From Neobacillus mesonae (lineage in GTDB: Bacteria; Bacillota; Bacilli; Bacillales; Cytobacillaceae), in the NCBI RefSeq assembly GCF_001636315.1, contig NZ_KV440949.1:460203-524202 (forward strand): a stretch of DNA of 64,000 bases, given 5' to 3'. Numbering within the stretch: position 1 is the first letter of the stretch; each line of letters starts with the position of its first letter. The notes under the pieces were generated by a model, which searched no databases, was not told the origin of the DNA, and worked only from the letters and a program-made list of their open reading frames with translations. Shown here one piece after another: positions 43,106-52,723 of the stretch. Made by a program: the position numbers and the translations under genes.

Positions 43106-43888
43106 GAGATTGACTATTTGATTCAAGATTTCTTCTCCTGCCATTACCCCTGGTTGACCTATTACAGTAAAAGCCGCATTTCCATGCATGTTTGCCAGTT
43201 CGCCATGATTTGGTACAAACCGATATTCGCATTTCTGCAAAAAGTCCCAATCAAGCACCGAGTCCCCTGCTCCTGCAATTCTGCTAATACCTTCACGCTG
43301 GCAAATATATGCTAAAGCCGCCCCTTTACTAATCGCCTTTGGAATGAAATAAAGCTTCCGGCCTTGCAATGACACCCTCCAGCCATACATTGACACAAAA
43401 GCTTCAATCGTACTTTTGTTAAATGAAGCCGGAAGCGCTGTAAGGGTATAATAGAAAAATAGATTTTCAACCTGCCGCAGCTTACCCGTAAAATAAATGC
43501 CCTCCCGCTTTAACAGCGCAAACAATTCAGCCATCGGCACCGATTCCGACTTCATAACACTGGAAATATGTGCCGACCATTCTTCCAGCAGCATGCCGCG
43601 ATATAATATTTTGGCTCCATTTGTGGTGACAGCATATTGAAGTTGAATTTCGTTTTGAAAAATAATAAACCGGTTAAATTGCTCTGTCGTTCTTGTCGTT
43701 ACCGGTATAAATAAAATTTCTTCACTAAGCTGTTTAAGGACTGTAAAAGCTTGCTCGGTCATAAAGCCGACCCATCGATCATCGTTCAGTTCAACTGGCT
43801 TTAAAGTTCGGCTGTCACGCCCGCCCAATTCTTCCAGCGCCCTTTCTGAATACATCAATGTGCGGTCAAGGTCGGAAGCGAAGATCAT
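43052..43888 (-). CDS. HAD-superfamily phosphatase of the ter locus
   Basis: 278 aa. Motif I IFASDLDRTLMYSE (DxD), motif II VTTRT, motif III Lys near KAISKGAAL, motif IV AGAGDSVLDWDFL. Cof/sucrose-phosphatase-like cap. Predicted to dephosphorylate the product of the neighbouring phosphoribosyltransferase-like enzymes. Start overlaps the StiP stop by 4 bases. Confidence 0.88.
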   Translation of the reverse strand: MIFASDLDRTLMYSERALEELGGRDSRTLKPVELNDDRWVGFMTEQAFTVLKQLSEEILFIPVTTRTTEQFNRFIIFQNEIQLQYAVTTNGAKILYRGMLLEEWSAHISSVMKSESVPMAELFALLKREGIYFTGKLRQVENLFFYYTLTALPASFNKSTIEAFVSMYGWRVSLQGRKLYFIPKAISKGAALAYICQREGISRIAGAGDSVLDWDFLQKCEYRFVPNHGELANMHGNAAFTVIGQPGVMAGEEILNQIVNLLPLDRQSFKHKEIKTGK

Positions 43889-45000
43889 ACCTCCGCCCCC
43901 TTCACCGATTTAATAATGCCGCAGCATAGATAGGTCAGTTGAGGATATTCGACCACTTCGACTCCCTTTTCTTCCGCCAGCATAAGAATATGTTTTACAA
44001 ACGGACTGGAGGCATCCCGCATCAGAATTTTCCATGGCACCCTTCTAAGCAGCACCCTTGTTGTTTCACCCACACCCGGTTTAATATAATGCGTGCTCTC
44101 AACAGCAAATTCCTTTTGGATTCTTTTTACGTCCTCCATTCCTAAAAAATTCGTCTCAATTTGTTCCTCTTTCCTCTCGAAGGCAATTCGCTCTGCCTCC
44201 TCTGCAATACCAATAAACTCTTTTACAATTAAATCAATAAATTCGTTGGAAACATCTTCCGCTAACAGCTCTTTATAGAATTTAGCTCCATGAAAATCAT
44301 CACTACCAATATAGTTTTTGTTTAAAACCGTCCGGCTCACCAACCCTGAAACAGTCGAGTTCAAGCAAGCGCTCGGAATTAAAAAGTCCTCTCTCGTTCC
44401 AAAAAGCCTCGTGCAATGCCCGGGATCGGCAATTACGGCAAGGGTATCATCAAGCTTAATTCCGTATTTTTGTTCATATTCCTTACAGGCCTTTGTTAGT
44501 TCAATTGAAATAGCCCCTTTACCAGTCCAGCCGTCGACAAATTGTATCGTTCCTTCAGGATGGGTGGTGCGAATATAATGGATGGCGTTTTCATCTATCC
44601 CGCGGTCACGGATAATCGAAACACTGTAATGCGGCAATGTGGCGCCAAATCGCATTTCAATATACCGTTTGATTAAAATTCCGACAGGGGTCCCTGCACG
44701 GGCTAGAGATACTATAATTGTATCTTCACCTTTAGAGTGAAAAATCTGTTCCGCCACGATTCCAATGCATAAGGCAACTTTTTGCTTATATTCCTGCAAT
44801 GTCTTCCAAAAAAGATCGACATATTCCTTTGGCGGCTGATATTCAATTGGCAATGACTCGCTATAGTGGCGACCTGATTGAATTTGCCGCTCGCGATTTA
44901 CAGTTGAGTCTTCAAGCCTAATATCACTTAAATTCTTTAAAAGAAAAACAACGTCATCTTCCGCATAAGTACCGAATTTAGCGGACTTAGTTGTCTGCAT
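43885..45000 (-). CDS. StiP-family PRTase-like protein of the ter locus
   Basis: 371 aa from ATG 45000 (GAGGTGAGC upstream), overlapping the previous gene by 14 bases. A PRTase-like core is visible: TIIVSLARAGTPVGILIKR, then IQFVDGWTGKGAISIEL resembling a PRPP loop. Databases often label the family cysteine protease StiP, but the sequence reads more like a type I phosphoribosyltransferase fold. Part of the Ter biosynthetic module. Confidence 0.8.
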   Translation of the reverse strand: MQTTKSAKFGTYAEDDVVFLLKNLSDIRLEDSTVNRERQIQSGRHYSESLPIEYQPPKEYVDLFWKTLQEYKQKVALCIGIVAEQIFHSKGEDTIIVSLARAGTPVGILIKRYIEMRFGATLPHYSVSIIRDRGIDENAIHYIRTTHPEGTIQFVDGWTGKGAISIELTKACKEYEQKYGIKLDDTLAVIADPGHCTRLFGTREDFLIPSACLNSTVSGLVSRTVLNKNYIGSDDFHGAKFYKELLAEDVSNEFIDLIVKEFIGIAEEAERIAFERKEEQIETNFLGMEDVKRIQKEFAVESTHYIKPGVGETTRVLLRRVPWKILMRDASSPFVKHILMLAEEKGVEVVEYPQLTYLCCGIIKSVKGAEV

Positions 45001-46357
45001 GCTGCTCACCTCTGCTTTTTGAAAAAAAGACAAGATTAACCAAGTTTATGTTTGTCTTTTTCAAATCCTCAAAGAAGGGTTCAAGATTCTTTAACTCTAC
45101 TTCCCTCTCAAAAAATAAAAATAATTCATCATAGAATCCGGGAGGGATATTGTAGACAAAGTGCCTTACCTCAGGTTCCTCCGGATTAGGAAAAGACAAA
45201 CCATATCTCGCCCCGTACCCCTCCCGATTTTCGATGTAAATTGGACTTCTCGTCGTTGATTGATAATATACTCCCATTCCCATTTCTGCGGCAATTTTCA
45301 TCGGCAAATACATGAATTCACCTGTTCCAAGGCAAAGCGTCCGTTTTCCTTCTCGCTTTTGGCGTAAAAAGGCCGCTGCCTGGAAAGCTTTTTGCTCAAG
45401 TTCCTGATTTTGCATACTGGTTAACCCGAATCTGCCGCTCTCTTGTATATATGAAGCAGATCTAGTTTTGGAAGAAAAACCGGAAGAAGTAAAAAATGGT
45501 TCAACGTCCGTCATCTCTATTTTGATTGCTGTTTCTGTTTTCCGATTTTCAGGCTTTTGTTCCTCCATCTCACGCAGCTGTTTTACCAGCACATTACCTG
45601 ACAATAGACTGACTGTATTAATTTTAATCCCTAATTCTTGCTCCACTTTTGCAAATTGACTTCGATGTGCCTCTGAGCGCCAATCCAAGATGGAAACGAC
45701 CGTGTATTCGTTTCGCGGGAACTTACTTTGAATTGACTTGATTATATTTAATGCTGTTTTCCCGGTGGTTATTTCATCATCCACAAGAATGATTTCACGT
45801 TCATTTTGAATCATTTCTGGCGGGATATAACAGCGGTGCGAGGTCGCATGAGAATGCTCCTCCTCAAAGGTCACCTCGGGTTTAACATTTATTAATTCCT
45901 CTCTTGTCGTATGAAAATAATCGGCTTTTTGCAAACAGGAAAAAAATGCATGACCAAGAGCAGTTGCTGTTTCGGCAAAGCCGATCACAACTGGATGTAT
46001 GTCGGGTGGAACGAATGGGTTAGGGACCTCACTCTCCCGGTCAAACTCATTGAAAAATGCTGATAACAGACGTTCTTTTTCGCTGCAGCGCAGGCCCTTA
46101 ACAGATTCCATGAATCTTGACGCTAATAATGCGCCTGTCAATAACCCCTTCTTTGGATGAATCGGCACATGTTTTCCGAGCACATTGCTGACGAACAAAA
46201 ATGCCCGTTTTTTATTGATCCGGGCTGCCATCGTGAACAGCTCCTCTACCTTCAGGTCATATGGATTATCATGCACATTGATTTCAACGTCCAGCGCATC
46301 AAGTATGTGATAGGTATACTTCTTGTTTGATAAGGTCGATGTTTGTATATTGTTCAT
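44987..46357 (-). CDS. phosphoribosyltransferase with TRSP domain
   Basis: 456 aa. The PRPP-binding loop is clear: REIILVDDEITTGKTALNII. An N-terminal segment AFLFVSNVLGKHVPI and GFAETATALGHAF complete the PRTase domain; the C-terminal ~170 residues (TLCLGTGEFMYLPMKIAAEM, YYQSTTRSPIYIE) match the TRSP domain. ATG follows GGGGTG; the gene overlaps the lyase gene by 59 bases. Proposed in published comparative work to help make a nucleoside-like metabolite. Confidence 0.88.
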   Translation of the reverse strand: MNNIQTSTLSNKKYTYHILDALDVEINVHDNPYDLKVEELFTMAARINKKRAFLFVSNVLGKHVPIHPKKGLLTGALLASRFMESVKGLRCSEKERLLSAFFNEFDRESEVPNPFVPPDIHPVVIGFAETATALGHAFFSCLQKADYFHTTREELINVKPEVTFEEEHSHATSHRCYIPPEMIQNEREIILVDDEITTGKTALNIIKSIQSKFPRNEYTVVSILDWRSEAHRSQFAKVEQELGIKINTVSLLSGNVLVKQLREMEEQKPENRKTETAIKIEMTDVEPFFTSSGFSSKTRSASYIQESGRFGLTSMQNQELEQKAFQAAAFLRQKREGKRTLCLGTGEFMYLPMKIAAEMGMGVYYQSTTRSPIYIENREGYGARYGLSFPNPEEPEVRHFVYNIPPGFYDELFLFFEREVELKNLEPFFEDLKKTNINLVNLVFFSKSRGEQHADN

Positions 46358-47495
46358 GGAGCACCCCGTAAAGCTTTGATTTTAACATTGTTTTCTCGGC
46401 CCAATAAAGATGTGGTTTAATTTCATTCATCTTATTGGCAAATTCACTTTTCATTACTCCTATTTCCCCAGAAGCCGCCTGGATAATTGTCCTTGCATCA
46501 ATATATTCCTCGTATGATACAACATTTAAGGCTTGAACCACCTTGATATGTGAAGGGTGAATAATTGTTTTCCCGGTGATCCCATTAGCGATATCCATGA
46601 GGATTTCACGAATCAGTCCATCCAAATTCTCATTCAATAATTTTTTGCGCCATTTAAGCCCTTCATCACCGTAACGTTCGCGAAATGGAGTTTGCCTGAG
46701 CTGTGGCTTCAGAATCCTGTTTTTGGCCGCAAAATACTCCCATACCGGCCCGGACACAACATAGGCGCTGTCATGTCTTTGAAAAACATTAATAATATCA
46801 GAAATACAATCTCTTAAAACAGCAATATCGTAAACTGTTGTATCCATGCTGCGGCGGATGCCGTATAGCCCGCAGAAATCTGTTGCCCCGATGCGAATGT
46901 TGAGGACATTTTCTTTATAGCGGTCCACAAGCCGCTTAATGTTCACCAATTCTTCCATTCTCGTCTCTTTTTGTATCACTTTCGCGGATTCTAAAATCGG
47001 CATCGCATAAAACGGGTACTGGTCTGAATGAATGCGGCGGACTGCCGCTAACAAAGCCTCCCCTGTTTCACTGTTAAACTTCGGAAGCACCACTCCGGTT
47101 AACAGCTGGATGGCATCCCCAAGCTGAGCCGCCACCCGCAGGAATTGCTCGAGGTTCCGAATGCGAATGAACATCAGGGGGAAGTCCGAATTAGTCAGGA
47201 ATCCTTTATGAACTTCACCATAAAGTTTCCATAGTTCCCCTATCAGCATTCGTTCAGCAGCTTCAACCTGCTGGTCTCCAACCGCATCTTCAAGATCAAT
47301 AACAAGAGAGGTTAGTCCCACATGTTTGTTGGAAAGGATCTCCTGATGTATATTGGCGCGTGTCGCAGGCATGTAGAGGGTTGCCCCCAACCCGTAGGCA
47401 AGAATTTCACGGCTCGTATACTTATTAAACTCCTGCGGTTTTTTATAGAAAAACTGGTCCAGCTCATCCTCGTAAAAATAGGTAAAAAACCTCAT
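46299..47495 (-). CDS. HpcH/HpaI (CitE-like) aldolase/lyase of the ter locus
   Basis: 398 aa from ATG 47495 (AAGGAGC upstream). CitE-like features: LYMPATRANIH, SLVIDLEDAVGD with the Mg-binding Glu/Asp, RIRN, the second Glu in YAMPILESAKVI, and GKTIIHPSHIKVV near the end. TIM-barrel C-C lyase or aldolase acting on a small acyl or sugar compound. Works with the PRTase genes. Confidence 0.88.
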   Translation of the reverse strand: MRFFTYFYEDELDQFFYKKPQEFNKYTSREILAYGLGATLYMPATRANIHQEILSNKHVGLTSLVIDLEDAVGDQQVEAAERMLIGELWKLYGEVHKGFLTNSDFPLMFIRIRNLEQFLRVAAQLGDAIQLLTGVVLPKFNSETGEALLAAVRRIHSDQYPFYAMPILESAKVIQKETRMEELVNIKRLVDRYKENVLNIRIGATDFCGLYGIRRSMDTTVYDIAVLRDCISDIINVFQRHDSAYVVSGPVWEYFAAKNRILKPQLRQTPFRERYGDEGLKWRKKLLNENLDGLIREILMDIANGITGKTIIHPSHIKVVQALNVVSYEEYIDARTIIQAASGEIGVMKSEFANKMNEIKPHLYWAEKTMLKSKLYGVLHEQYTNIDLIKQEVYLSHT

Positions 47496-47581
47496 ATTTA
47501 TATACTGCTCCTTATGTAAGGTAAAAAATAAGGGAGACAACTCGCGGAAGCTCCCCTTTTAAAATATATATGTTAGATTTC

Positions 47582-48346
47582 TCAGCCTTCTGCTTTCTTT
47601 TTGTTCAAGAAGTGAACAATAAAGGTTGCACCAAAGGTAAACAATAAAATGATAAAGAAATATAGCGGCGGCATTTCGTAATGGAATAACACGCCAAGGA
47701 ACATTTTAACCGAAATAATTAGAATTAAAATATAGGCCGTTGTTTCTAATTCCGGCACACGGTCAATCAAGGTCAAGAATACGCCGGCTACTCCCCGCAT
47801 CATTAGGACCCCAAGCATACCGCCGATTAACAGTACCCAAACCTCGTTGCTGACACCAAAAGCTGCCAGGACGCTGTCGACTGAAAAAGCGATGTCCATT
47901 AGCTCAACAGAAGCGACCGTTCCCCAAAAAGTCCCGAACAGACGGATAAATATACCATTTTGATTGATGCCCTCTTCTTCATCATTTTCTCCGTTGTCGC
48001 CTTTACGCTTATCAATAAAATATTTAATCGCTAACCACGCAAGATATGCTGCACCTATTGCTTTTACCCACCAAAGCTTAATTAAGTAAACACCAAGTCC
48101 GATGGCAATAAAGCGAAAGCAGTAAGCTCCAAGCAGTCCATAGAATAAAGCCTTTTTCCGCTTCTCGGGCGGCAGATGCTTTACCATTACGGCTAAAACG
48201 AGCGCATTATCCGCTGAAAGAAGTCCTTCAAGAATAACCAGTGTACCAATGAGCCCCCATGCAACCGGGTCGGTTAAAACTTCTCCCCACATATGCCAAT
48301 CAAAAAATTGCGCATACGTATCAAGAATACCTTGTAAAACTGACAT
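47582..48346 (-). CDS. terC: TerC family integral membrane protein (YceF)
   Basis: 254 aa, about seven transmembrane helices. TerC signatures: LEGLLSADNALVLAVMVKHLP and SVELMDIAFSVDSVLAAFG with membrane-buried acidic residues for metal binding. Linked to manganese or other metal efflux and to metalation of exported proteins. GGGGGAACAC precedes the ATG. Confidence 0.95.
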   Translation of the reverse strand: MSVLQGILDTYAQFFDWHMWGEVLTDPVAWGLIGTLVILEGLLSADNALVLAVMVKHLPPEKRKKALFYGLLGAYCFRFIAIGLGVYLIKLWWVKAIGAAYLAWLAIKYFIDKRKGDNGENDEEEGINQNGIFIRLFGTFWGTVASVELMDIAFSVDSVLAAFGVSNEVWVLLIGGMLGVLMMRGVAGVFLTLIDRVPELETTAYILILIISVKMFLGVLFHYEMPPLYFFIILLFTFGATFIVHFLNKKKAEG

Positions 48347-48386
48347 TAAGTGTGTTCCCCCTAAGATAGACTGAATAAAAAGTGTA

Positions 48387-48488
48387 AGCGCCTCGGTCAG
48401 CCCCGAAAAGCATAAGACAATCCGTCAAGAAGGTTGATTTTTAACCCTCTTGACGGATTGGCTGTAGACCATCGAGGGGCTAGGCGCT
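48387..48488. repeat. nested inverted-repeat element between terD and terC
   Basis: Inner stem: 18-base arms 48418-48435 and 48443-48460 (CAATCCGTCAAGA core, one mismatch). Outer arms AGCGCCT...AGCCCC (48387-48404) pair with GGGGCTAGGCGCT (48476-48488). From memory, sequences of this kind are common intergenic repeats in Bacillaceae. Confidence 0.75.
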
Positions 48489-48510
48489 GGAGCTGGATGA
48501 AAATAGTTGT

Positions 48511-48541
48511 CAAAAAGACCCAGCTTACTGCCGGGTCTACA
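48511..48541 (-). terminator. terminator of the upstream terD gene
   Basis: AGACCC/GGGTCT stem with TTTTTG on the minus strand, 14 bases after the terD stop. terC and the genes after it may need readthrough or another promoter. Confidence 0.7.
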
Positions 48542-48554
48542 CATCCATTACCGA

Positions 48555-49136
48555 TTAACCAACCTGTAAGCCAAAATCAGTTGCCAGTGCCGCTAAGCCG
48601 CCTTGATAGCCGCTGCCGATCGCACTGAATTTCCACTCGCCATTATGGCGGTACAATTCGCCCACTACAATTGCTGTTTCAATCGAGAAGTCTTCACCCA
48701 AATCATAACGAATTAATTCTTCGCCCGTTTCTTCGTTAAAAATGCGGGCATAAGAGTTGGAAACCTGTCCAAAGTTTTGGTTTCTGCTCGCAGCATCATG
48801 AATGGTGATTGTAAAAGCAACGCGTTGAATATTAGCTGGAATCGCAGTTAAATTAATATTTACCTGTTCATCGTCACCGTCACCTTCACCTGTACGGTTA
48901 TCACCGGTATGTACAACAGAGCCGTTACCACCTTGCGGGTTATTATAGAACACAAAATCCGTTTCGGTTGACACTTTGCCATTTTCCCCTAACAAAAACA
49001 CAGATGAATCCAAGTCAAAATCATGTCCGCCGTCGTACTTATTTGTGTCCCATCCAAGTCCGACAACCACTTTCGTTAACCCGGGATTTGTCTTTGTTAA
49101 ATCAACTTTTTGTCCTTTTGATAAACTTACAGCCAT
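48555..49136 (-). CDS. terD: TerD family stress protein C
   Basis: 193 aa. [46 protein letters not shown] and [10 protein letters not shown] carry the Ca-binding residues. GGAGGAATGA precedes the ATG. First gene of the upper ter unit, behind a perfect sigma-W promoter. Confidence 0.95.
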   Translation of the reverse strand: MAVSLSKGQKVDLTKTNPGLTKVVVGLGWDTNKYDGGHDFDLDSSVFLLGENGKVSTETDFVFYNNPQGGNGSVVHTGDNRTGEGDGDDEQVNINLTAIPANIQRVAFTITIHDAASRNQNFGQVSNSYARIFNEETGEELIRYDLGEDFSIETAIVVGELYRHNGEWKFSAIGSGYQGGLAALATDFGLQVG

Positions 49137-49170
49137 TTTTTCATTCCTCCAATTTAGTTGATAGTTTATT

Positions 49171-49196
49171 TACGAGATTTTTCAAAAAAAGTTTCA
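49171..49196 (-). promoter_or_regulatory. sigma-W promoter of the upstream terD gene
   Basis: TGAAAC, exactly 16 bases, CGTA on the minus strand; perfect consensus, 34 bases before the ATG. Confidence 0.88.
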
Positions 49197-49225
49197 GCAA
49201 AAAATCATTTTTTTTGTAAAAAATC

Positions 49226-49819
49226 TTAACTCATCCATTTTGGCGGTGTATTTTTGTCCCAATAGATAGAACCTAGGTCATGGTGTGTTTGATAATCATC
49301 ATGATACGTATGGTAGTGAAAATTAAACCAATAGCCAGCTTGAGGTGGATTCTCTCTTCTGACATGGAACCTGAGAATATCTTTCCCTGTTTCGGCATTT
49401 TTTATATTAAAAATTTTCTCAGAAAGACCTTTACCCGGTTGTTCTGTGATGGTTAAGTTTTGCAAATCGTCTTCGGGAAATTGCGCCGCTGTTTCCTCCA
49501 GGGCAGCTTCAATATTCGGCAGAATCACTTCTCGGAATTCATTTTCAATTACCGGCTTAATTCTAGTTCCAAATTTTTGATAGGATTGAAGTTCCGCTTG
49601 TTTTAACAAATCTTGCATGAACGCTGCTTTATTAAATTGGGATTCGTCTATGAACTCGTTTTTTCGAGCAAAATTGTTTTCAATCGAAGGGGCTTCAACT
49701 ACATCCCGGTCCGTATGATTTTCGGCATTGACCGTATTCATCAGCTGGGACGGTGTTACCAGACCAAAGGTTAAGATGGAAACGATAACAAATAACGATT
49801 TCTTAAGCCATTTATTCAT
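49226..49819 (-). CDS. ypjP: YpjP-family secreted protein
   Basis: About 197 aa from ATG 49819 (GGTGATC upstream). Signal peptide (SLFVIVSILTFGLVTPSQLMNTVNA). The C-terminal half has the conserved ILRFHVRRENPPQAGYWFNF and HYHTYHDDY histidine-rich stretch, ending in WDKNTPPKWMS. Possible metal site from the His cluster. Function unknown. In B. subtilis ypjP is near dfrA-thyB. Confidence 0.85.
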   Translation of the reverse strand: MNKWLKKSLFVIVSILTFGLVTPSQLMNTVNAENHTDRDVVEAPSIENNFARKNEFIDESQFNKAAFMQDLLKQAELQSYQKFGTRIKPVIENEFREVILPNIEAALEETAAQFPEDDLQNLTITEQPGKGLSEKIFNIKNAETGKDILRFHVRRENPPQAGYWFNFHYHTYHDDYQTHHDLGSIYWDKNTPPKWMS

Positions 49820-49943
49820 AAAAGGGATCACCAATTTTCTTTTAAAAATAATAGATTACTGTTTATATAAAACATTATATCTCTTTTTTTGAAAAAATGG
49901 AAAAAATAATAAAGAGACGACACATAGTTCGTCTCCATTTTAT

Positions 49944-50378
49944 TTAGCAATTGGCGTCGAAAGCCCCCATTAAATTTTGCATAACTGCTTCCATCGGCAT
50001 CCCTTCAATATCATGTCGTGGGATAAAATGCACCACTTTTTTCCCTTTTAAAAGCGCCATTGACGGGGAGGAAGGCTCATATCCTTCAAAATACTCGCGC
50101 ATTTTGGCGGTTGCCTCTTTATCCTGGCCGGCAAATACGGTCACAAGATGGTCAGGCTTTTTCTCGCTATTTACGACTGCTTGCGTTGCTGCCGGGCGGG
50201 CTAATCCAGCCGCGCAGCCGCAAACGGAGTTAACCACCACAAGGGTTGTTCCTTCGGCGTTTTCAATAAACTTTTCAACGTCTTCTGGCGTTGTTAATTC
50301 TTCAAACCCGGCCGTTGTTAACTCCTGCCGCATAGGTGAAATAATTTGTTTCATATATTCTTCATATGCATTTGACAT
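49944..50378 (-). CDS. brxA: bacilliredoxin BrxA (YphP)
   Basis: 144 aa. The CGC motif NSVCGCAAGLARPA places Cys53 and Cys55, with a C-terminal Cys144, as in YphP rather than YqiW. Removes bacillithiol from mixed disulfides on proteins after oxidative stress. Start MSNAYEEYMKQII matches the family. Confidence 0.95.
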   Translation of the reverse strand: MSNAYEEYMKQIISPMRQELTTAGFEELTTPEDVEKFIENAEGTTLVVVNSVCGCAAGLARPAATQAVVNSEKKPDHLVTVFAGQDKEATAKMREYFEGYEPSSPSMALLKGKKVVHFIPRHDIEGMPMEAVMQNLMGAFDANC

Positions 50379-50408
50379 GTATCCTACACTCCATTTCTTT
50401 TTTGGAAA

Positions 50409-51545
50409 CTACTCTTCTGTTTTTCTTGCTTCGGTCATCTGCTTCCATACAGAACCTTTTGCTTCTTCGCCGCCTTCAATTCTTTCGATAGCCATTTTAA
50501 TTTGCATGCTGACTTCAAATTCGGGATCAGTGTCGGCAGCTTTTAATGCCGGCAGCGCCTGCTCATCACCAACTTCATATAGAAACATCGCGGCCCGCCA
50601 GCGGACTAATTTACTTGCATCCTTTAATGCTTTCATCATTTCCGGAATCGCTTCAGTGAATCCTAAGTCGGATAGGCAATCTCCTGCGGTTCTGCGGACT
50701 GTGACCGTTTTATCAGTTAATGCCTGGTAAAGGAGCGGCAGTACCGCTTTGTCCTCGATCATTCCGAGGTAAACGGTCGCAAGCCGGCGAATTGAAGGTT
50801 TTTCATCCTCCAATGCTTTTTCAAGAACAGGTAGATCATTAAGCTCAGGATCATCCATCTGCTCAAGCAGCTGGTATCTAATTCGCCAATCAGGATTTTG
50901 CAGGTCTTCAATCGTTACTTTTTTGCGAACGCGTTTTGTTTTTTGTTCCGCTGTTGAATCTGGCGTCTGTGCCTTTTTAACTAATTCATTCAGCCTTTCC
51001 ATCGGATAGGCAGCGATTAATTCCTCGACAACCTCCTGCCCGACCTGATCCATATCGCCGTATCTCACGCCTTGATTTTGCCATTTGCGCAGCAAAATAT
51101 AATTGTCCACAGGCAGCTGGGCCTTTTCTCTTTCCTTTAAAAAGTATTCCGGCATGCCGAAACGTTTTTCTGTTGTACCATCTGTCAGTTTAACCTGAAG
51201 CGGGATTCCTTTAAACATTTGCACTTCGACTTTTATTTCGCCAAAATGCTCGTTCATCGTTTGAGTTCCTCCGGCCGCTTCATCAGCCTTTTCACCGAAA
51301 GCCTTGCGGACTTTAGGGAGAATTTGCTGCCAGTCAAATTTTGCATTACGCTCAACAGCCAGGAAATCCGCCACATGGTAAACTCCCTTAACTCCTTCAA
51401 TTTGAAGAATCGCTTGGATGGTTTGCGGCGCATCATTGGCCGTTTCTTTTTTATAATTATGGCTTTTCCCCATCGGCAGCTCTTGATCTAATATGATTTT
51501 CATTGTATTGGGACTTGGCGTTGGTTCAATAGCCTTTATTTTCAA
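50409..51545 (-). CDS. ypgR: conserved virulence factor C-like HEAT-repeat protein (YpgR)
   Basis: 378 aa from TTG 51545 (AAGGTGAT upstream). N-terminal ferredoxin/NifU-C-like domain (IKAIEPTPSPNTMKIILD, VYHVADFLAVERN), then a middle linker and C-terminal HEAT repeats (NPDWRIRYQLLEQM, PSIRRLATVYLG, VTVRRTAGDCLSDLG, LVRWRAAMFLYEVG). Homologous to staphylococcal CvfC. Molecular role unclear. Confidence 0.9.
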   Translation of the reverse strand: MKIKAIEPTPSPNTMKIILDQELPMGKSHNYKKETANDAPQTIQAILQIEGVKGVYHVADFLAVERNAKFDWQQILPKVRKAFGEKADEAAGGTQTMNEHFGEIKVEVQMFKGIPLQVKLTDGTTEKRFGMPEYFLKEREKAQLPVDNYILLRKWQNQGVRYGDMDQVGQEVVEELIAAYPMERLNELVKKAQTPDSTAEQKTKRVRKKVTIEDLQNPDWRIRYQLLEQMDDPELNDLPVLEKALEDEKPSIRRLATVYLGMIEDKAVLPLLYQALTDKTVTVRRTAGDCLSDLGFTEAIPEMMKALKDASKLVRWRAAMFLYEVGDEQALPALKAADTDPEFEVSMQIKMAIERIEGGEEAKGSVWKQMTEARKTEE

Positions 51546-51728
51546 CACAATCACCTTATTCTAATGTATTCTTTAACAAGTTTAACATACTAGAGATAGT
51601 TCATTCATGCAAAATGCCTATTTGGCCGTTTAAAGGTTAACAAAAGATTCATAATTAAGAACTCGCAAACCTTTTAATTTTTATAAAATAAACTTGAAGT
51701 TTTGTAAAAATAAGAAAGGACGTGCTTT

Positions 51729-52643
51729 ATGATTAAAAGACCCCTTGTTAAACCTGCCAAATTAACTCTTCTGGAATTCTTGGACAAACGTATGACTTTA
51801 CCTGCTGAAAACAAGTATTATTTTTTGAACCTCAAAAAAGGCTATGAAGGCGAAGTTATGTTTAATACACTGACAGAAAAACTTTCGTGTGACTGCCACA
51901 TATTAAATGGGCTGCGCTTCAAATTTAACAATACCATCTTTCAAATTGATTCAATGATTTCTACAGGGCAAACCTTGTTTATGAATGAAGTGAAAAACAT
52001 GACTGGTGACTATTATTATAAAGATAATCACTTTTATTCGATAAACGGCGAGGAACGCAAAGATCCGCTCGTCCAAATGGAGCGTGCCTCATCCCAGCTA
52101 CGCCAGCTGATCCACAGTCTTGGGTTCCAGGTTAAGGTTCAGCCCAATGTGGTTCATGTAAATCCCGAATTCACCTTATATCAAGCTCCCCAAAATGCGC
52201 CCATTATTTTTCCAACACAGCTTCATCGTTATGTAAATAACTTAAATACAATCTCTACTAAGTTAAATCGAAATCATGATCTATTAACCGAAAGATTAAT
52301 TTCGCTCCATGTCGAAGAGGACCCTTATGCCCAATTACCGACCTATACATATAAGGGAATGAGAACAGGGATGACTTGTGGGATTTGCGATTCATTTGAA
52401 ATTACTTTACATGGTAAAAATGGCATTTGCAGAGATTGCGGGCATGTGGAGACAGTGGAAGCTATAGTCTTGCGGAATGTTTGGGAGTTAAAGATGCTTT
52501 TTCCAGAGTTGAAAATTACGACTAATCTTGTATTTGATTGGTGCGGGGGAGCGGTGAGTAGAAAAAGGATTAGTCGAATTCTAGGAAGGCATTGTAAGAT
52601 GTTTGGAAGTGGACCGTGGGCATATTATGTCCTAGAAGATTAA
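51729..52643 (+). CDS. NERD nuclease-domain protein with C-terminal zinc ribbon
   Basis: 304 aa; AAAGGACG before the ATG. NERD core (about 38-130): KKGYEGEVMFNTL, QIDSMIST, and FMNEVKN, giving the E...D...ExK endonuclease-like triad. C-terminal ribbon CGICDSFE...GICRDCG. Typical of Bacillus nuclease-related proteins of unknown role. Monocistronic; the 52-bp repeat array starts just after it. Confidence 0.85.
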   Translation: MIKRPLVKPAKLTLLEFLDKRMTLPAENKYYFLNLKKGYEGEVMFNTLTEKLSCDCHILNGLRFKFNNTIFQIDSMISTGQTLFMNEVKNMTGDYYYKDNHFYSINGEERKDPLVQMERASSQLRQLIHSLGFQVKVQPNVVHVNPEFTLYQAPQNAPIIFPTQLHRYVNNLNTISTKLNRNHDLLTERLISLHVEEDPYAQLPTYTYKGMRTGMTCGICDSFEITLHGKNGICRDCGHVETVEAIVLRNVWELKMLFPELKITTNLVFDWCGGAVSRKRISRILGRHCKMFGSGPWAYYVLED

Positions 52644-52669
52644 TTTATAGTTATGACATTAAGGGATGT

Positions 52670-52723
52670 ATAATCTTGAGGACAATTTTTCCTTTTTAAA
52701 GTATATAATGTCCTCAAGATTAT
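52670..52723. repeat. 15-bp inverted repeat at the head of the 52-bp array
   Basis: ATAATCTTGAGGACA (52670-52684) and TGTCCTCAAGATTAT (52709-52723) with a 24-base loop. The right arm is also the first unit of the array. It may end transcripts of the NERD gene. Confidence 0.7.

Noticed and set aside
38632..49136. Recently acquired phage-defence or mobile island
   Set aside because: No integrase, transposase, tRNA border or attachment repeats; base composition looks like that of the neighbours and the gene set is a known chromosomal ter locus.
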